Shown here one piece after another: positions 1 to 6,654 of a stretch of 17,235 nt of DNA (its first letter is position 1; every line of letters begins with the position of its first letter). The stretch covers positions 1 to 17,235 of the forward strand of contig CALCXL010000560.1 in NCBI GenBank assembly GCA_937907595.1, given 5' to 3'. The stretch comes from an uncultured Pseudomonadota bacterium. GTDB taxonomy: Bacteria; Myxococcota_A; UBA796; UBA9615. Under the pieces are notes generated by a model, which saw nothing but the letters and a program-made list of their open reading frames with translations, made no database searches and had not been told where the DNA came from. Made by a program: the position numbers and the translations under genes.

Positions 1-7
1 CTCTGTC

Positions 8-41
8 GGAAGCGCCCGTAGGTCCACTACGGCCTGCTTCC
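8..41. repeat. imperfect inverted repeat / hairpin at left edge
   Basis: GGAAGC at 8-13 pairs with GCTTCC at 36-41, and CCGTAG at 16-21 pairs with CTACGG at 27-32. The loop is GTCCA, and a small internal loop separates the two stems. No T-run follows on the plus strand, so a classical intrinsic terminator is not supported. It may be the end of an upstream transcript or a dispersed palindromic element. A near copy of part of it (GTAGGTCCAC at 18-27, GTAGATCCAC at 88-97) lies 70 bp downstream. Confidence 0.5.
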
Positions 42-178
42 TCCGCCTGGACCTGAACCGAATTCGCCTCACAGCGCACTCACGGTCGTAGATCCACGGA
101 CTGCCAGGGCGCGTGATGCCGGAGGCGCGGCTAGCCTGCGCGCCGCCGGGGCCCGCGGGAGCGGGGCAGCGTCGGCCC

Positions 179-188
179 GGAGGCGAGG
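179..188 (+). promoter_or_regulatory. ribosome binding site for the hydrolase lipoprotein
   Basis: GGAGG (179-183) and GAGG (185-188) lie 10 and 5 bases before the ATG at 194. They decide that start over the in-frame ATGs at 113 and 116, whose extra residues are Pro/Gly/Ala-rich and do not look like an exported N-terminus. Confidence 0.5.
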
Positions 189-193
189 TCCCG

Positions 194-2101
194 ATGCGAC
201 GTTTCGGCACCGGGGACCAGCGCAGGCTGCGCCTCCCCCTCCTCCTCTTCGCGGCGGGCGGGCTGTTCGCGTGCGGGGCGGCGGGGCGGGATGGAGCGAT
301 CTCAGCCCCTCCCGATCCTGTGGAGGCCCACGTCGCCCCTGCGGCCCCCCGGAGAGCCCCCTCGGAGCACGCCGTCGATCGGGAGGCCCGCCTGGACCAC
401 GCGAGCCACCCCCTGCCCGAGGGCGCGCCTTCGGTCGTGGTCCACGCTCCCGCGGGCCTGGATCCCGGCCGGGCGGTGATCGTCGTCTACCTGCACGGCT
501 GGAGCGGGTGCGCGCGCGCGGTGCTCGCGTCGGGGCCGGTGGCTTGCCGCGACGGGGAGGCCCCGGTCGAAGGCTGGGGGCTGGCGGAGCAGCACGACGC
601 GGCCGGGACGAACACGGTGCTGGTGGTGCCCCAACTCCCCTGGCTGGCCCGGTCGGGGGACCCCGGGCGCTTCGGTGAGCCGGGCTTCGCCCAGGCCTGG
701 CAGGACGAGCTCGTGGAGCGGGTGCTGCGCCCCCACCTGGGCATCGAGCGGTTGGGCGCGGTGGTGGTCGCGGCCCACAGCGGCGGCTACATGACCGCGC
801 TTTCCCTGCTGGAGCACGATCTGCCAGTGCGCTCGGTGCTGCTGCTCGACGCGCTGTACGGCGGCGGCGAGGACATCGCCCGCTGGGTGGCGGCCGAGCC
901 CCGACGGCGCGCCGTCAGCCTGCACACGGCCAACGCCAACACCACGCAGCAGAGCCGGCTCCTCGCCCGGCGCGCCGAGGAGTCCCTGGGGCCCGGGAAC
1001 CTGGCTCTGGACCCCGAGTCCCTGGCCGGGGCAGTGCAGGACCACCGGGTCGTCGTGGCGCTCTCCCCGCACGGCCACAACGACATCCCGGCCGAGCACC
1101 TGGCCGAGCTCCTCCGCGCGCTCCCGCTGCCCCGGCGCAGAAGCGGGGCGGCCGACGAGTCCGCGCCGCCCACGCCGTCTCCGACACCGACGCCGCTGCC
1201 CACGCGGTCCCTGGGCGAGGTGGAGCGGGTCATCGACCGGCCGGTGACGTCGATCGCCCTGGACCGCCCGGGGCAGGCGGCGCTGGTGCTCGAGGAGGAC
1301 GCGATCACACCCTGGTGGACGGATGCCTCGGGCCGATGGCGAGCGATCCCCCTCCCCGCCGCCCTCCGCTGGCAGGACGAACCGGAGGACCGGCCCCGGA
1401 TCCACTTCGGCCGGGACGGCAAGCCCCGCATCCTGGGGACGGGCAGCGTGGAGGGCAGGCCCGAGCCGCTGTACTTGCGCTACCGGGGCGCGGCCTGGAT
1501 CGCCGACCGCCAGGAGGTCTCTGAGCTCCTGCAGCCGCCCGCCGCCGGCCTCTACGGCGTGCTCGGCTACGACGACCCCGAGGTGGTCTGCAAGGTGGGC
1601 GGGACCTGCCTGATCAAGCGCCTGACGGGGTGGAAGCGCATGGACGCCGAGACCACTCCCGCCCGGGTGGACGTGCAGGGCGCCATCACCCGGGCCGTCT
1701 GGCGCAGCCGGGTCGCGGTGCTGGACGGGCTGCGCTGGCGCACGGTGTCCGAGGGTCTGGACCTGGTGTCCGCCCGCGGCGCCTGGGGGAGCGGGGACGC
1801 CCTCTGGATCAGCGAGCAGCGCGACGGCGGCGTCCTGTGGAGGCAGCGCGAGGGCGTCTGGCAGCGGCACCCCTCCCCGGTGGGCGCGCCTGAGCAGTGG
1901 TGGGCGAGCGCCGCGGACGACCTGTGGCTGGCCGGCGCGGAAGGCCTGGCCCACTTCGACGGGGCGATCTGGGCCCGCGTGGAGGGGGTGGAGGGTCCGC
2001 TGGTCGAGGTCTTCGGGCGCGGAGGCGAGGTCTGGGCGGCGGGGGGGAGCGGGCTGTGGCGGATCCGGCGGCCCGGGACGGCGTCGGCTCCCGCGCCCTG
2101 A
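194..2101 (+). CDS. lipoprotein: alpha/beta-hydrolase fused to propeller-like domain
   Basis: A 635-residue protein. I chose the ATG at 194 because it has a Shine-Dalgarno sequence and opens directly into a signal peptide: Arg-rich start, hydrophobic core, lipobox LFAC with Cys27. Residues about 70-310 look like an alpha/beta-hydrolase. There is an oxyanion-type HGW at His101-Trp103, a nucleophile elbow AHSGGY with Ser196, and a candidate catalytic His in SPHGHND (His293 or His295). A Pro/Thr linker (about residues 325-340) leads to repeats of roughly 40 residues with patterns such as DDLWLAGAEGLAHFDG, as in bacterial beta-propellers. It is probably anchored in the envelope and acts as an esterase, lipase or peptidase; the substrate is unknown. 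It stands alone on the plus strand and converges with the minus-strand run, 18 bp between stop codons. The hydrolase fold is fairly sure; the propeller is inferred from repeat style. Confidence 0.8.
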   Translation: MRRFGTGDQRRLRLPLLLFAAGGLFACGAAGRDGAISAPPDPVEAHVAPAAPRRAPSEHAVDREARLDHASHPLPEGAPSVVVHAPAGLDPGRAVIVVYLHGWSGCARAVLASGPVACRDGEAPVEGWGLAEQHDAAGTNTVLVVPQLPWLARSGDPGRFGEPGFAQAWQDELVERVLRPHLGIERLGAVVVAAHSGGYMTALSLLEHDLPVRSVLLLDALYGGGEDIARWVAAEPRRRAVSLHTANANTTQQSRLLARRAEESLGPGNLALDPESLAGAVQDHRVVVALSPHGHNDIPAEHLAELLRALPLPRRRSGAADESAPPTPSPTPTPLPTRSLGEVERVIDRPVTSIALDRPGQAALVLEEDAITPWWTDASGRWRAIPLPAALRWQDEPEDRPRIHFGRDGKPRILGTGSVEGRPEPLYLRYRGAAWIADRQEVSELLQPPAAGLYGVLGYDDPEVVCKVGGTCLIKRLTGWKRMDAETTPARVDVQGAITRAVWRSRVAVLDGLRWRTVSEGLDLVSARGAWGSGDALWISEQRDGGVLWRQREGVWQRHPSPVGAPEQWWASAADDLWLAGAEGLAHFDGAIWARVEGVEGPLVEVFGRGGEVWAAGGSGLWRIRRPGTASAPAP

Positions 2102-2119
2102 GCCTCGGCTCTCGCCCGA

Positions 2120-2542
2120 TCACAGCCTCCAGGCCATCAGCCCCGTGCCCAGCAGCAGCCCGCCGATGGCCAGCAGGTTGACGATCAGCGCGCCCTTGCC
2201 GAACAGCCCGACGCCGGGCGGGGACGCGTCCCGGAAGGCGTTGGTGACCCCCGCCCGCGCCACCAGGAAGTACTGGGCCATGGCGAGCCAGCCCGTCAGC
2301 ACCACGCAGGCCGCGAGGGCGACGTTGACGGCGACGGGCAGCGGCATCTGGTCGGCCCACCCGGCCAGGGCGAAGCACAGGAACGACGACCACAGCGCCT
2401 CCTTGTGCAGGGTCATCCGGTAGCGGGGCGGGCCCTCATCGGGGTGGGCGACCATCGCCGCGTGCAGCCAGAATCCGGTGACCGCCCCGAAGGCGAAGGA
2501 GATCGCGCCGCCCAGGGCCAGGACGACGCCGGCGGGCCCCAC
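2120..2542 (-). CDS. four-helix membrane protein, StyC/HAB-isomerase-like
   Basis: A 140-residue integral membrane protein starting with GTG one base after the stop of the upstream radical SAM gene, so it is probably translated by coupling. Hydrophobic segments lie at about 5-30, 49-63, 68-95 and 116-138. The region His46 to Tyr91 lines up without gaps with the catalytic region of Pseudomonas styrene oxide isomerase StyC as I recall it. His46 falls on the heme-ligand His58, Gly84-Trp85 on Gly96-Trp97, and Tyr91 on Tyr103, with the same 45-residue spacing. The positions equivalent to Asn64 and Asp95 are Ser52 and Thr83, so the reaction need not be the same. Overall identity across that stretch is low (about nine of 46). 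This family also includes hydroxylaminobenzene mutases. A membrane rearrangement enzyme is an inference; an unrelated four-helix protein is possible. Confidence 0.7.
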   Translation of the reverse strand: MGPAGVVLALGGAISFAFGAVTGFWLHAAMVAHPDEGPPRYRMTLHKEALWSSFLCFALAGWADQMPLPVAVNVALAACVVLTGWLAMAQYFLVARAGVTNAFRDASPPGVGLFGKGALIVNLLAIGGLLLGTGLMAWRL

Positions 2543-2543
2543 C

Positions 2544-3674
2544 TCAGCCCCTCCCGATGGTGATGGGCTCGCCCGCGCTGCCCGGCTCCACGGCGCTGCG
2601 GCAGAAGCTGTCCGCGTGCTCGGTGCTGCAGGTGGGCATGTCGACGCGCTGCCGCGAGGCCGGCACGTTGGTCTTCATCCAGCGGATCGCCTCCCCCGCC
2701 AGGCAGAGGGACGCGTCCCCCGCGAGCTCCGTCGCCTGCCCCATGCGGTCATAGACGGCGCCAAGGGGCTCGTCGCGCAGGTTGCCGAAGCTCCGCTGCA
2801 CGAAGGGACAGGGCAGGACGTCGCCGTAGGGCGAGACGTAGACCTCCTCCCGGGCCGCGGGGCACTGGAAGGTCGACAGGCCGACGCTGCCCTGAAAGAA
2901 GGCGTTGGGCTGCCGGCAGACGTCGCGCAGGGCCGCCAGGTCCGATGGCTCCAGCATGAGGTGGTAGGAGCCGCCCCAGCGCCCCACCGCGGCGGGCAGG
3001 GTGAAGCCGATGGTCGCGCCCCGCTCCTGCGCCAGGGCCACCAGCCGGGCCGCGTCGCCGCTGCGGATCAGCTCCGCCGTGCCCACCGAGCAGATGTGCC
3101 CGCGGATCCCCCGGATGCCCCGGATCGTGTCCAGCAGGGACAGCACGTGCGCGTGGTTGCCGGGCAGGCCGCGGTTGGCGTCGTGGGCGGCGGCGTCGGG
3201 CGAATCCAGGCTGATCTTCAGCAGGTCGACCCCCGCGTCGCGGAGCCGGCGGATCCGCGACGCGTCCAGCAGCATCGCGTTGGTGTTGATGCCGATGAAC
3301 GTGCGCTCGGGCCGCAGGCTGCGGACGATCTCCTCCAGGTTCTTCAGCAGCGTCGGCTCGCCGCCGGTCAGGTTGACCTCGTAGACGCCCAGGTCGTACG
3401 CCGCCTGCGCCGTCGCCCGCAGCTCCTCCAGATCCAGCCGACCGCGCTCCTGCTCCACGTCGTGCAGCGACGCCGCCGAGCAATGCTGGCAGGAGGCCTG
3501 GCAGGCGTAGGTCAGCGCGAGCTCGATGCCCGCCAGGGTGTTCAGCCCCTGCTTCCGTCGACGCCAGCCCAGCCAGCGTTGACGGAGCACGGCCAGGGCC
3601 AGCCGCGGCTTGCGCCAAAGCGTGGCCAGGAAGCCGGGGTTCTGCAGCACCACGCGGAACGGGTTCTTCGGCAT
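2544..3674 (-). CDS. radical SAM protein with SPASM-like C-terminus
   Basis: A 376-residue radical SAM enzyme. Cys58, Cys62 and Cys65 form the CX3CX2C site for the SAM-binding 4Fe-4S cluster, followed by the GGEPT motif at 104-108, which contacts SAM. The C-terminal third has further cysteines at 271, 289, 324, 349 and 358. The pattern CPA...VYVSPYGDVLPC at 271-289 is that of SPASM/twitch domains that hold auxiliary iron-sulfur clusters. The first 40 residues are basic and amphipathic, which may place the enzyme at the membrane. Members of this broad group modify peptides, cofactors or lipids; the substrate here is not recognisable. The ATG at 3674 has a strong AGGAGG site seven bases upstream. 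The gene follows the second B12-type radical SAM gene after 18 bp. Residues 186-194 are three IRG repeats encoded by 9-bp tandem units at 3103-3129. Confidence 0.9.
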   Translation of the reverse strand: MPKNPFRVVLQNPGFLATLWRKPRLALAVLRQRWLGWRRRKQGLNTLAGIELALTYACQASCQHCSAASLHDVEQERGRLDLEELRATAQAAYDLGVYEVNLTGGEPTLLKNLEEIVRSLRPERTFIGINTNAMLLDASRIRRLRDAGVDLLKISLDSPDAAAHDANRGLPGNHAHVLSLLDTIRGIRGIRGHICSVGTAELIRSGDAARLVALAQERGATIGFTLPAAVGRWGGSYHLMLEPSDLAALRDVCRQPNAFFQGSVGLSTFQCPAAREEVYVSPYGDVLPCPFVQRSFGNLRDEPLGAVYDRMGQATELAGDASLCLAGEAIRWMKTNVPASRQRVDMPTCSTEHADSFCRSAVEPGSAGEPITIGRG

Positions 3675-3680
3675 CGGGGG

Positions 3681-3687
3681 TCCTCCT
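3681..3687 (-). promoter_or_regulatory. ribosome binding site for the SPASM-like radical SAM gene
   Basis: On the minus strand this reads AGGAGGA, about seven bases before the ATG at 3674. It is the only gene of the six-gene run, apart from the first, with a free-standing strong Shine-Dalgarno site in a true intergenic gap. This suggests independent initiation here. Confidence 0.6.
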
Positions 3688-3692
3688 GGGGT

Positions 3693-5048
3693 TCAGATGA
3701 AGTCGCGGTGGCGCACCGCGCCGGCCACGTAGCGGCCCAGGCCCCCCAGCCCCACGGCGGCGTCCCGGGGGTGGCGGGCCACGCGGCGCAGGGATCGGGC
3801 CACCTGGCGGGGGCGCAGGTAGAAGCGGCGGTAGACGGCTCGCTCCAGGGCGAAGGGGTCCACGTCGTCGGCGGCGTCGATGCCCCAGCGCTCGGGCGGC
3901 AGGGGCCCGCGATCGGCGTAGAGCCCCGTGCCGGGCCACAGCTGGAGTCGGGTCACGATGACGAAGTCCAGCCCCAGCCGCGTCGCCAGATCCGCCGATC
4001 GCCGGGCGTCGGCCGGGGTCTCGCCCTCCGCACCCACCACGAAGAAGCCGCTCAGTTCGATGCCCGCCGCCCGCGCCGCTGCGCAGCCCGCCGCGATCTG
4101 CTCCAGGCTCTCCCCCTTGCCCCAGCGGGCCAGGACCGCCGGATCCGCCGACTCCACGCCGACGTAGAGGCGGCGGCAGCCCGAGCCGGCGAGCTCGCGG
4201 GCCAGCGCGGTGTCCAGGCGATCGGCGCGGGTCAGGGCGGTCCAGGTGAGCCCAGGGTGGCGGCGGCGCAGGCCTTCGCACAGGGCGACGACGCGGCCCC
4301 GATCGACGGTGAAGGTGTCGTCCAGGAAGCGCAGGTGCTGCACCCCGGCGGAGCGCAGGTCGTCGATGGCGGCCAGGATCCACTCCGGGGAGTGGGCGAC
4401 GACCTCCCGGCCGTAGGCCCGCACGCAGAACGCGCAGGAGAAGGGGCAGCCCCGCGCCGACTCCAGCACGCCGATGGGCCGGGGCATGAAGGGCTCGCGG
4501 TAGCGCCGCAGGTCGACCAGACGGTGGTCCGGCGGCGGCAGGCGATCGAGGTCGCGGCAGCGCGGGCGGGGGGGCGTGAGCACGCCGTCGAAGGCCAGGC
4601 CGGCCACGGACTCGGGGGCGGCCAGGGATCCGCAGAGATCGATGAGCGTGGCCTCCGGCTCGCCGCGCAACACGAAGTCGACCTCCGGGCGGGCGGCGAT
4701 CAAAGCGGGCTCCGTCGACGGCAGGTAGCCGAAGATCACGCTGCGGCTGCCGGGCAGGGCGTCGCGCAGGGCGCCCAGGGCCCGCACGTCGTCGTCCAGC
4801 ACCGCGAAGCCGGCGAGGGCGACGACCAGGTCGGGATCGAAGTCGGCGAAGCGGCGGGCCACCGCGGCGACGTCCAGGCCCTCGGCGATCGCGTCCACCA
4901 GCCGGACCTCGGCGTGGGGGCGCAGGGCGGCGGCCAGGGCCAGGATCTCCAGGGGGGGGAGCAGGAAGTTGGGCGCGTAGTAGGAGGCGACCCAACGGCG
5001 CTGCAGGCGCTCGCGGTGGGGCAGGTTGACCAGGAGGAGCCGCCTCAT
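3693..5048 (-). CDS. radical SAM protein with B12-binding-like N-terminal domain (second of two)
   Basis: A 451-residue protein. The ATG at 5048 overlaps the preceding stop as ATGA and opens with MRRLLLVNLP, the usual first strand of a B12-binding (Rossmann-like) domain. That domain spans about residues 1-150, including FVLRGEPEATL at 125-135. The radical SAM site is Cys201, Cys205 and Cys208 (CX3CX2C), followed by a TIM-barrel core with YVGVESADP and FFVVGAEGET motifs typical of the class. The canonical cobalamin-ligand motif DxHxxG is not intact: residues 52-57 read DAIAEG, with Ile where His would be. It may bind cobalamin base-off without a His ligand, or use the domain in another way. 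Such proteins include methyltransferases and ring-forming enzymes; the reaction here is unknown. Longer in-frame starts exist but extend into the upstream gene. Confidence 0.9.
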   Translation of the reverse strand: MRRLLLVNLPHRERLQRRWVASYYAPNFLLPPLEILALAAALRPHAEVRLVDAIAEGLDVAAVARRFADFDPDLVVALAGFAVLDDDVRALGALRDALPGSRSVIFGYLPSTEPALIAARPEVDFVLRGEPEATLIDLCGSLAAPESVAGLAFDGVLTPPRPRCRDLDRLPPPDHRLVDLRRYREPFMPRPIGVLESARGCPFSCAFCVRAYGREVVAHSPEWILAAIDDLRSAGVQHLRFLDDTFTVDRGRVVALCEGLRRRHPGLTWTALTRADRLDTALARELAGSGCRRLYVGVESADPAVLARWGKGESLEQIAAGCAAARAAGIELSGFFVVGAEGETPADARRSADLATRLGLDFVIVTRLQLWPGTGLYADRGPLPPERWGIDAADDVDPFALERAVYRRFYLRPRQVARSLRRVARHPRDAAVGLGGLGRYVAGAVRHRDFI

Positions 5049-5899
5049 CGACCCGCCACGCCGGCGGCGATCCCTCGTGGGGCGAAGGCCAGATCCGTGT
5101 GGGCGCGGCGATCGGCCGGCGGCGTGCCCGCGCTGGCCGCCCGCAGGGACTCGCGGCTCACCGGGGACCCCGGCCACACCCGCTCCAGGATGCCCGCGGC
5201 GGCGATCATCGGTCCCGCCGGCAGGGGCAGGGCGCGCGATCGGGAGCCCGAGGCCCGCAGCAAGGCCCGGGCGAAGTCGGGGAAGGACAGCGCCTCGGGC
5301 CCGGCCAGGGTGTAGGTCCCCTCCCCCGCCGACAGGGCGGCCAGGCAGGCGGCGGCGGCGTCGTCCAGGTGCAGCGGGCGCAGGTCCCGGCCCCGGATCG
5401 CGGGCACCAGGGGCAACCGCTGGCCCAGGCCCAGGATCGCCGCCTCCACCTGGGTGCCCACGCCGTAGAGCACGGGCAGGCGCAGCACCACGCCGCCGGC
5501 CTCCAGCACCAGCCGCTCCGCCTGGGCCTTGCTGGCGGCGTAGGCGCCCAGCGACGGGTCGCGCGCGGCCACGCTGCTTGTGAAGACCACGCGCCGCTCG
5601 CCCGCGGCCTCCAGCAGGCGGCGCGTGCCGGCCACGTTGACCTCGAACATGTCCCCAGCGTCGCTCGAGCCCATCGCCGTGGCCAGGTGCAGCACGACGT
5701 CGGCGCCCCGGACCAGATCGGCCAGGGCGTCGCGGTCGCCCAGATCGCCGGCCACCGCCTCCACCCCCGGGGGGGCGACCGAGCCCCTGCGGATCAACGC
5801 TCGCCAGGACCCCTCCCGGGCCCGCAGCGCCGCGCGCCCCAGCCGCCCCGTGGCGCCCGTGATCGCGACCACGCCGGGCTCCCCGATCGGACCGGTCAT
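5045..5899 (-). CDS. extended SDR family NAD(P)-dependent epimerase/dehydratase-like protein
   Basis: A 284-residue Rossmann-fold enzyme. The glycine motif TGATGRLG at 14-21 binds NAD(P), and GDLGD at 51-55 and the FTSSV strand at 106-110 follow as in extended or atypical SDRs. The catalytic pair is Tyr120 and Lys124 (YxxxK). The C-terminal half (about 165-284) resembles the substrate-binding part of NAD-dependent epimerases, with RPLHLDDAAAAC at 174-185. The likely role is oxidoreduction, epimerisation or dehydration of a sugar-like, terpenoid or lipid substrate; it cannot be specified further. The ATG at 5899 overlaps the upstream stop by ATGA, and its own stop overlaps the next ATG in the same way, so translation with both neighbours is very probably coupled. 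Confidence 0.88.
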   Translation of the reverse strand: MTGPIGEPGVVAITGATGRLGRAALRAREGSWRALIRRGSVAPPGVEAVAGDLGDRDALADLVRGADVVLHLATAMGSSDAGDMFEVNVAGTRRLLEAAGERRVVFTSSVAARDPSLGAYAASKAQAERLVLEAGGVVLRLPVLYGVGTQVEAAILGLGQRLPLVPAIRGRDLRPLHLDDAAAACLAALSAGEGTYTLAGPEALSFPDFARALLRASGSRSRALPLPAGPMIAAAGILERVWPGSPVSRESLRAASAGTPPADRRAHTDLAFAPRGIAAGVAGR

Positions 5900-6654
5900 C
5901 CCCGCATCGCCCGCTCCACGGGCAGGTTCCGCTGCACGCGGGTCCAGGCGACCTCGGTGCCCACGCCGAAGTGCTCGCGCTGGCGCTGGTGGGGGGAGAA
6001 GGCGATCACCCGGTCCGCGTCCAGCAGCGCGGCCGCCCGCGACGCCCCAAGCTCCTCCCCGGGCTCCACGCCCAGGAGCAGCAGATCGACGTGCAGGCCC
6101 TCGATCTGGCGCTGCCACAGGGGCAGGTCGGTGGTCTCGTGCAGGGTCTCGGCCGCGTGCAGGACCCTGCCCTCGGGCAGGTCGATGACGATGGCGTGGG
6201 CCGCGCCGCCCGGCGCCCTGATGCTGTCCGCCAGGAGGGAGAGCGCGGAGACGGGCCGCTGCACCAGGTAGCGGGCGAAGGACAGGGCCTGATCGAACAG
6301 CGTGTCCCCCACGTGCTCCCCGGGCAGCAGGGTGATCCGGACCCCGCCCAGATCGGCGCTCAGCCCCTCCCCCAGCACCTTCAGGCGGGCGCCGATGCCC
6401 AGGCCCTCGCCCCAGGCGCGCAGGTCCGGCCCCACCGCCAGCCAGGCGTGGGGGTGCAGGTGCATGAGCGCGGGCACGTCGCCGCAGTGGTCCAGGTGCC
6501 CGTGGCTGATCACCACGCCGTCCAGGGGCGTCAGATCCCAGGGCGGCAGCTCGCCGGGCCGGGTCCAGCTGCTCCAGTGGGGGTCCACGGCCACGCGCTT
6601 GCCGCCGTCGAGGAGGAAGCCGGACCAGCCCAGCCAGGTTGCGTCGACGCTCAT
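5896..6654 (-). CDS. metallo-beta-lactamase-fold hydrolase (UlaG / NAPE-PLD-like)
   Basis: A 252-residue cytoplasmic protein without a signal peptide. The metal motif HGHLDH (His51, His53, Asp55, His56) is intact, as is a downstream His (His114 in LPGEHVGD, or His222 in FSPHQRQ). The N-terminus TWLGWSGFLLDGGKRVAVDP follows the UlaG/NAPE-PLD pattern. In that family the first segment normally reads GHA(S/T), here replaced by GWSG. At the position where the bridging Asp is expected (usually GDT/GDS) the sequence reads HAAET, so Glu169 may take its place. Such enzymes cleave phosphodiesters, lactones or thioesters. In this run it could hydrolyse an intermediate made by the flanking radical SAM enzymes. 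ATGA overlaps on both sides tie it to the operon. Confidence 0.88.
   Translation of the reverse strand: MSVDATWLGWSGFLLDGGKRVAVDPHWSSWTRPGELPPWDLTPLDGVVISHGHLDHCGDVPALMHLHPHAWLAVGPDLRAWGEGLGIGARLKVLGEGLSADLGGVRITLLPGEHVGDTLFDQALSFARYLVQRPVSALSLLADSIRAPGGAAHAIVIDLPEGRVLHAAETLHETTDLPLWQRQIEGLHVDLLLLGVEPGEELGASRAAALLDADRVIAFSPHQRQREHFGVGTEVAWTRVQRNLPVERAMRG

Noticed and set aside
2..91. Short open frame of 29 codons entering from the left edge (plus strand)
   Set aside because: Too short, without recognisable sequence, and it overlaps the hairpin; it cannot be told apart from non-coding DNA.
3103..3129. Three 9-bp tandem units as a regulatory or slippage repeat
   Set aside because: They lie in frame inside a radical SAM gene and encode IRG-IRG-IRG; the simplest reading is ordinary coding repetition.
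2478..5315. Plus-strand open frame of 945 codons opposite the radical SAM and membrane genes
   Set aside because: Its translation is Arg/Gly/Gln/Val-rich without recognisable motifs, while the minus strand carries intact radical SAM motifs; it is antisense to real genes in GC-rich DNA.
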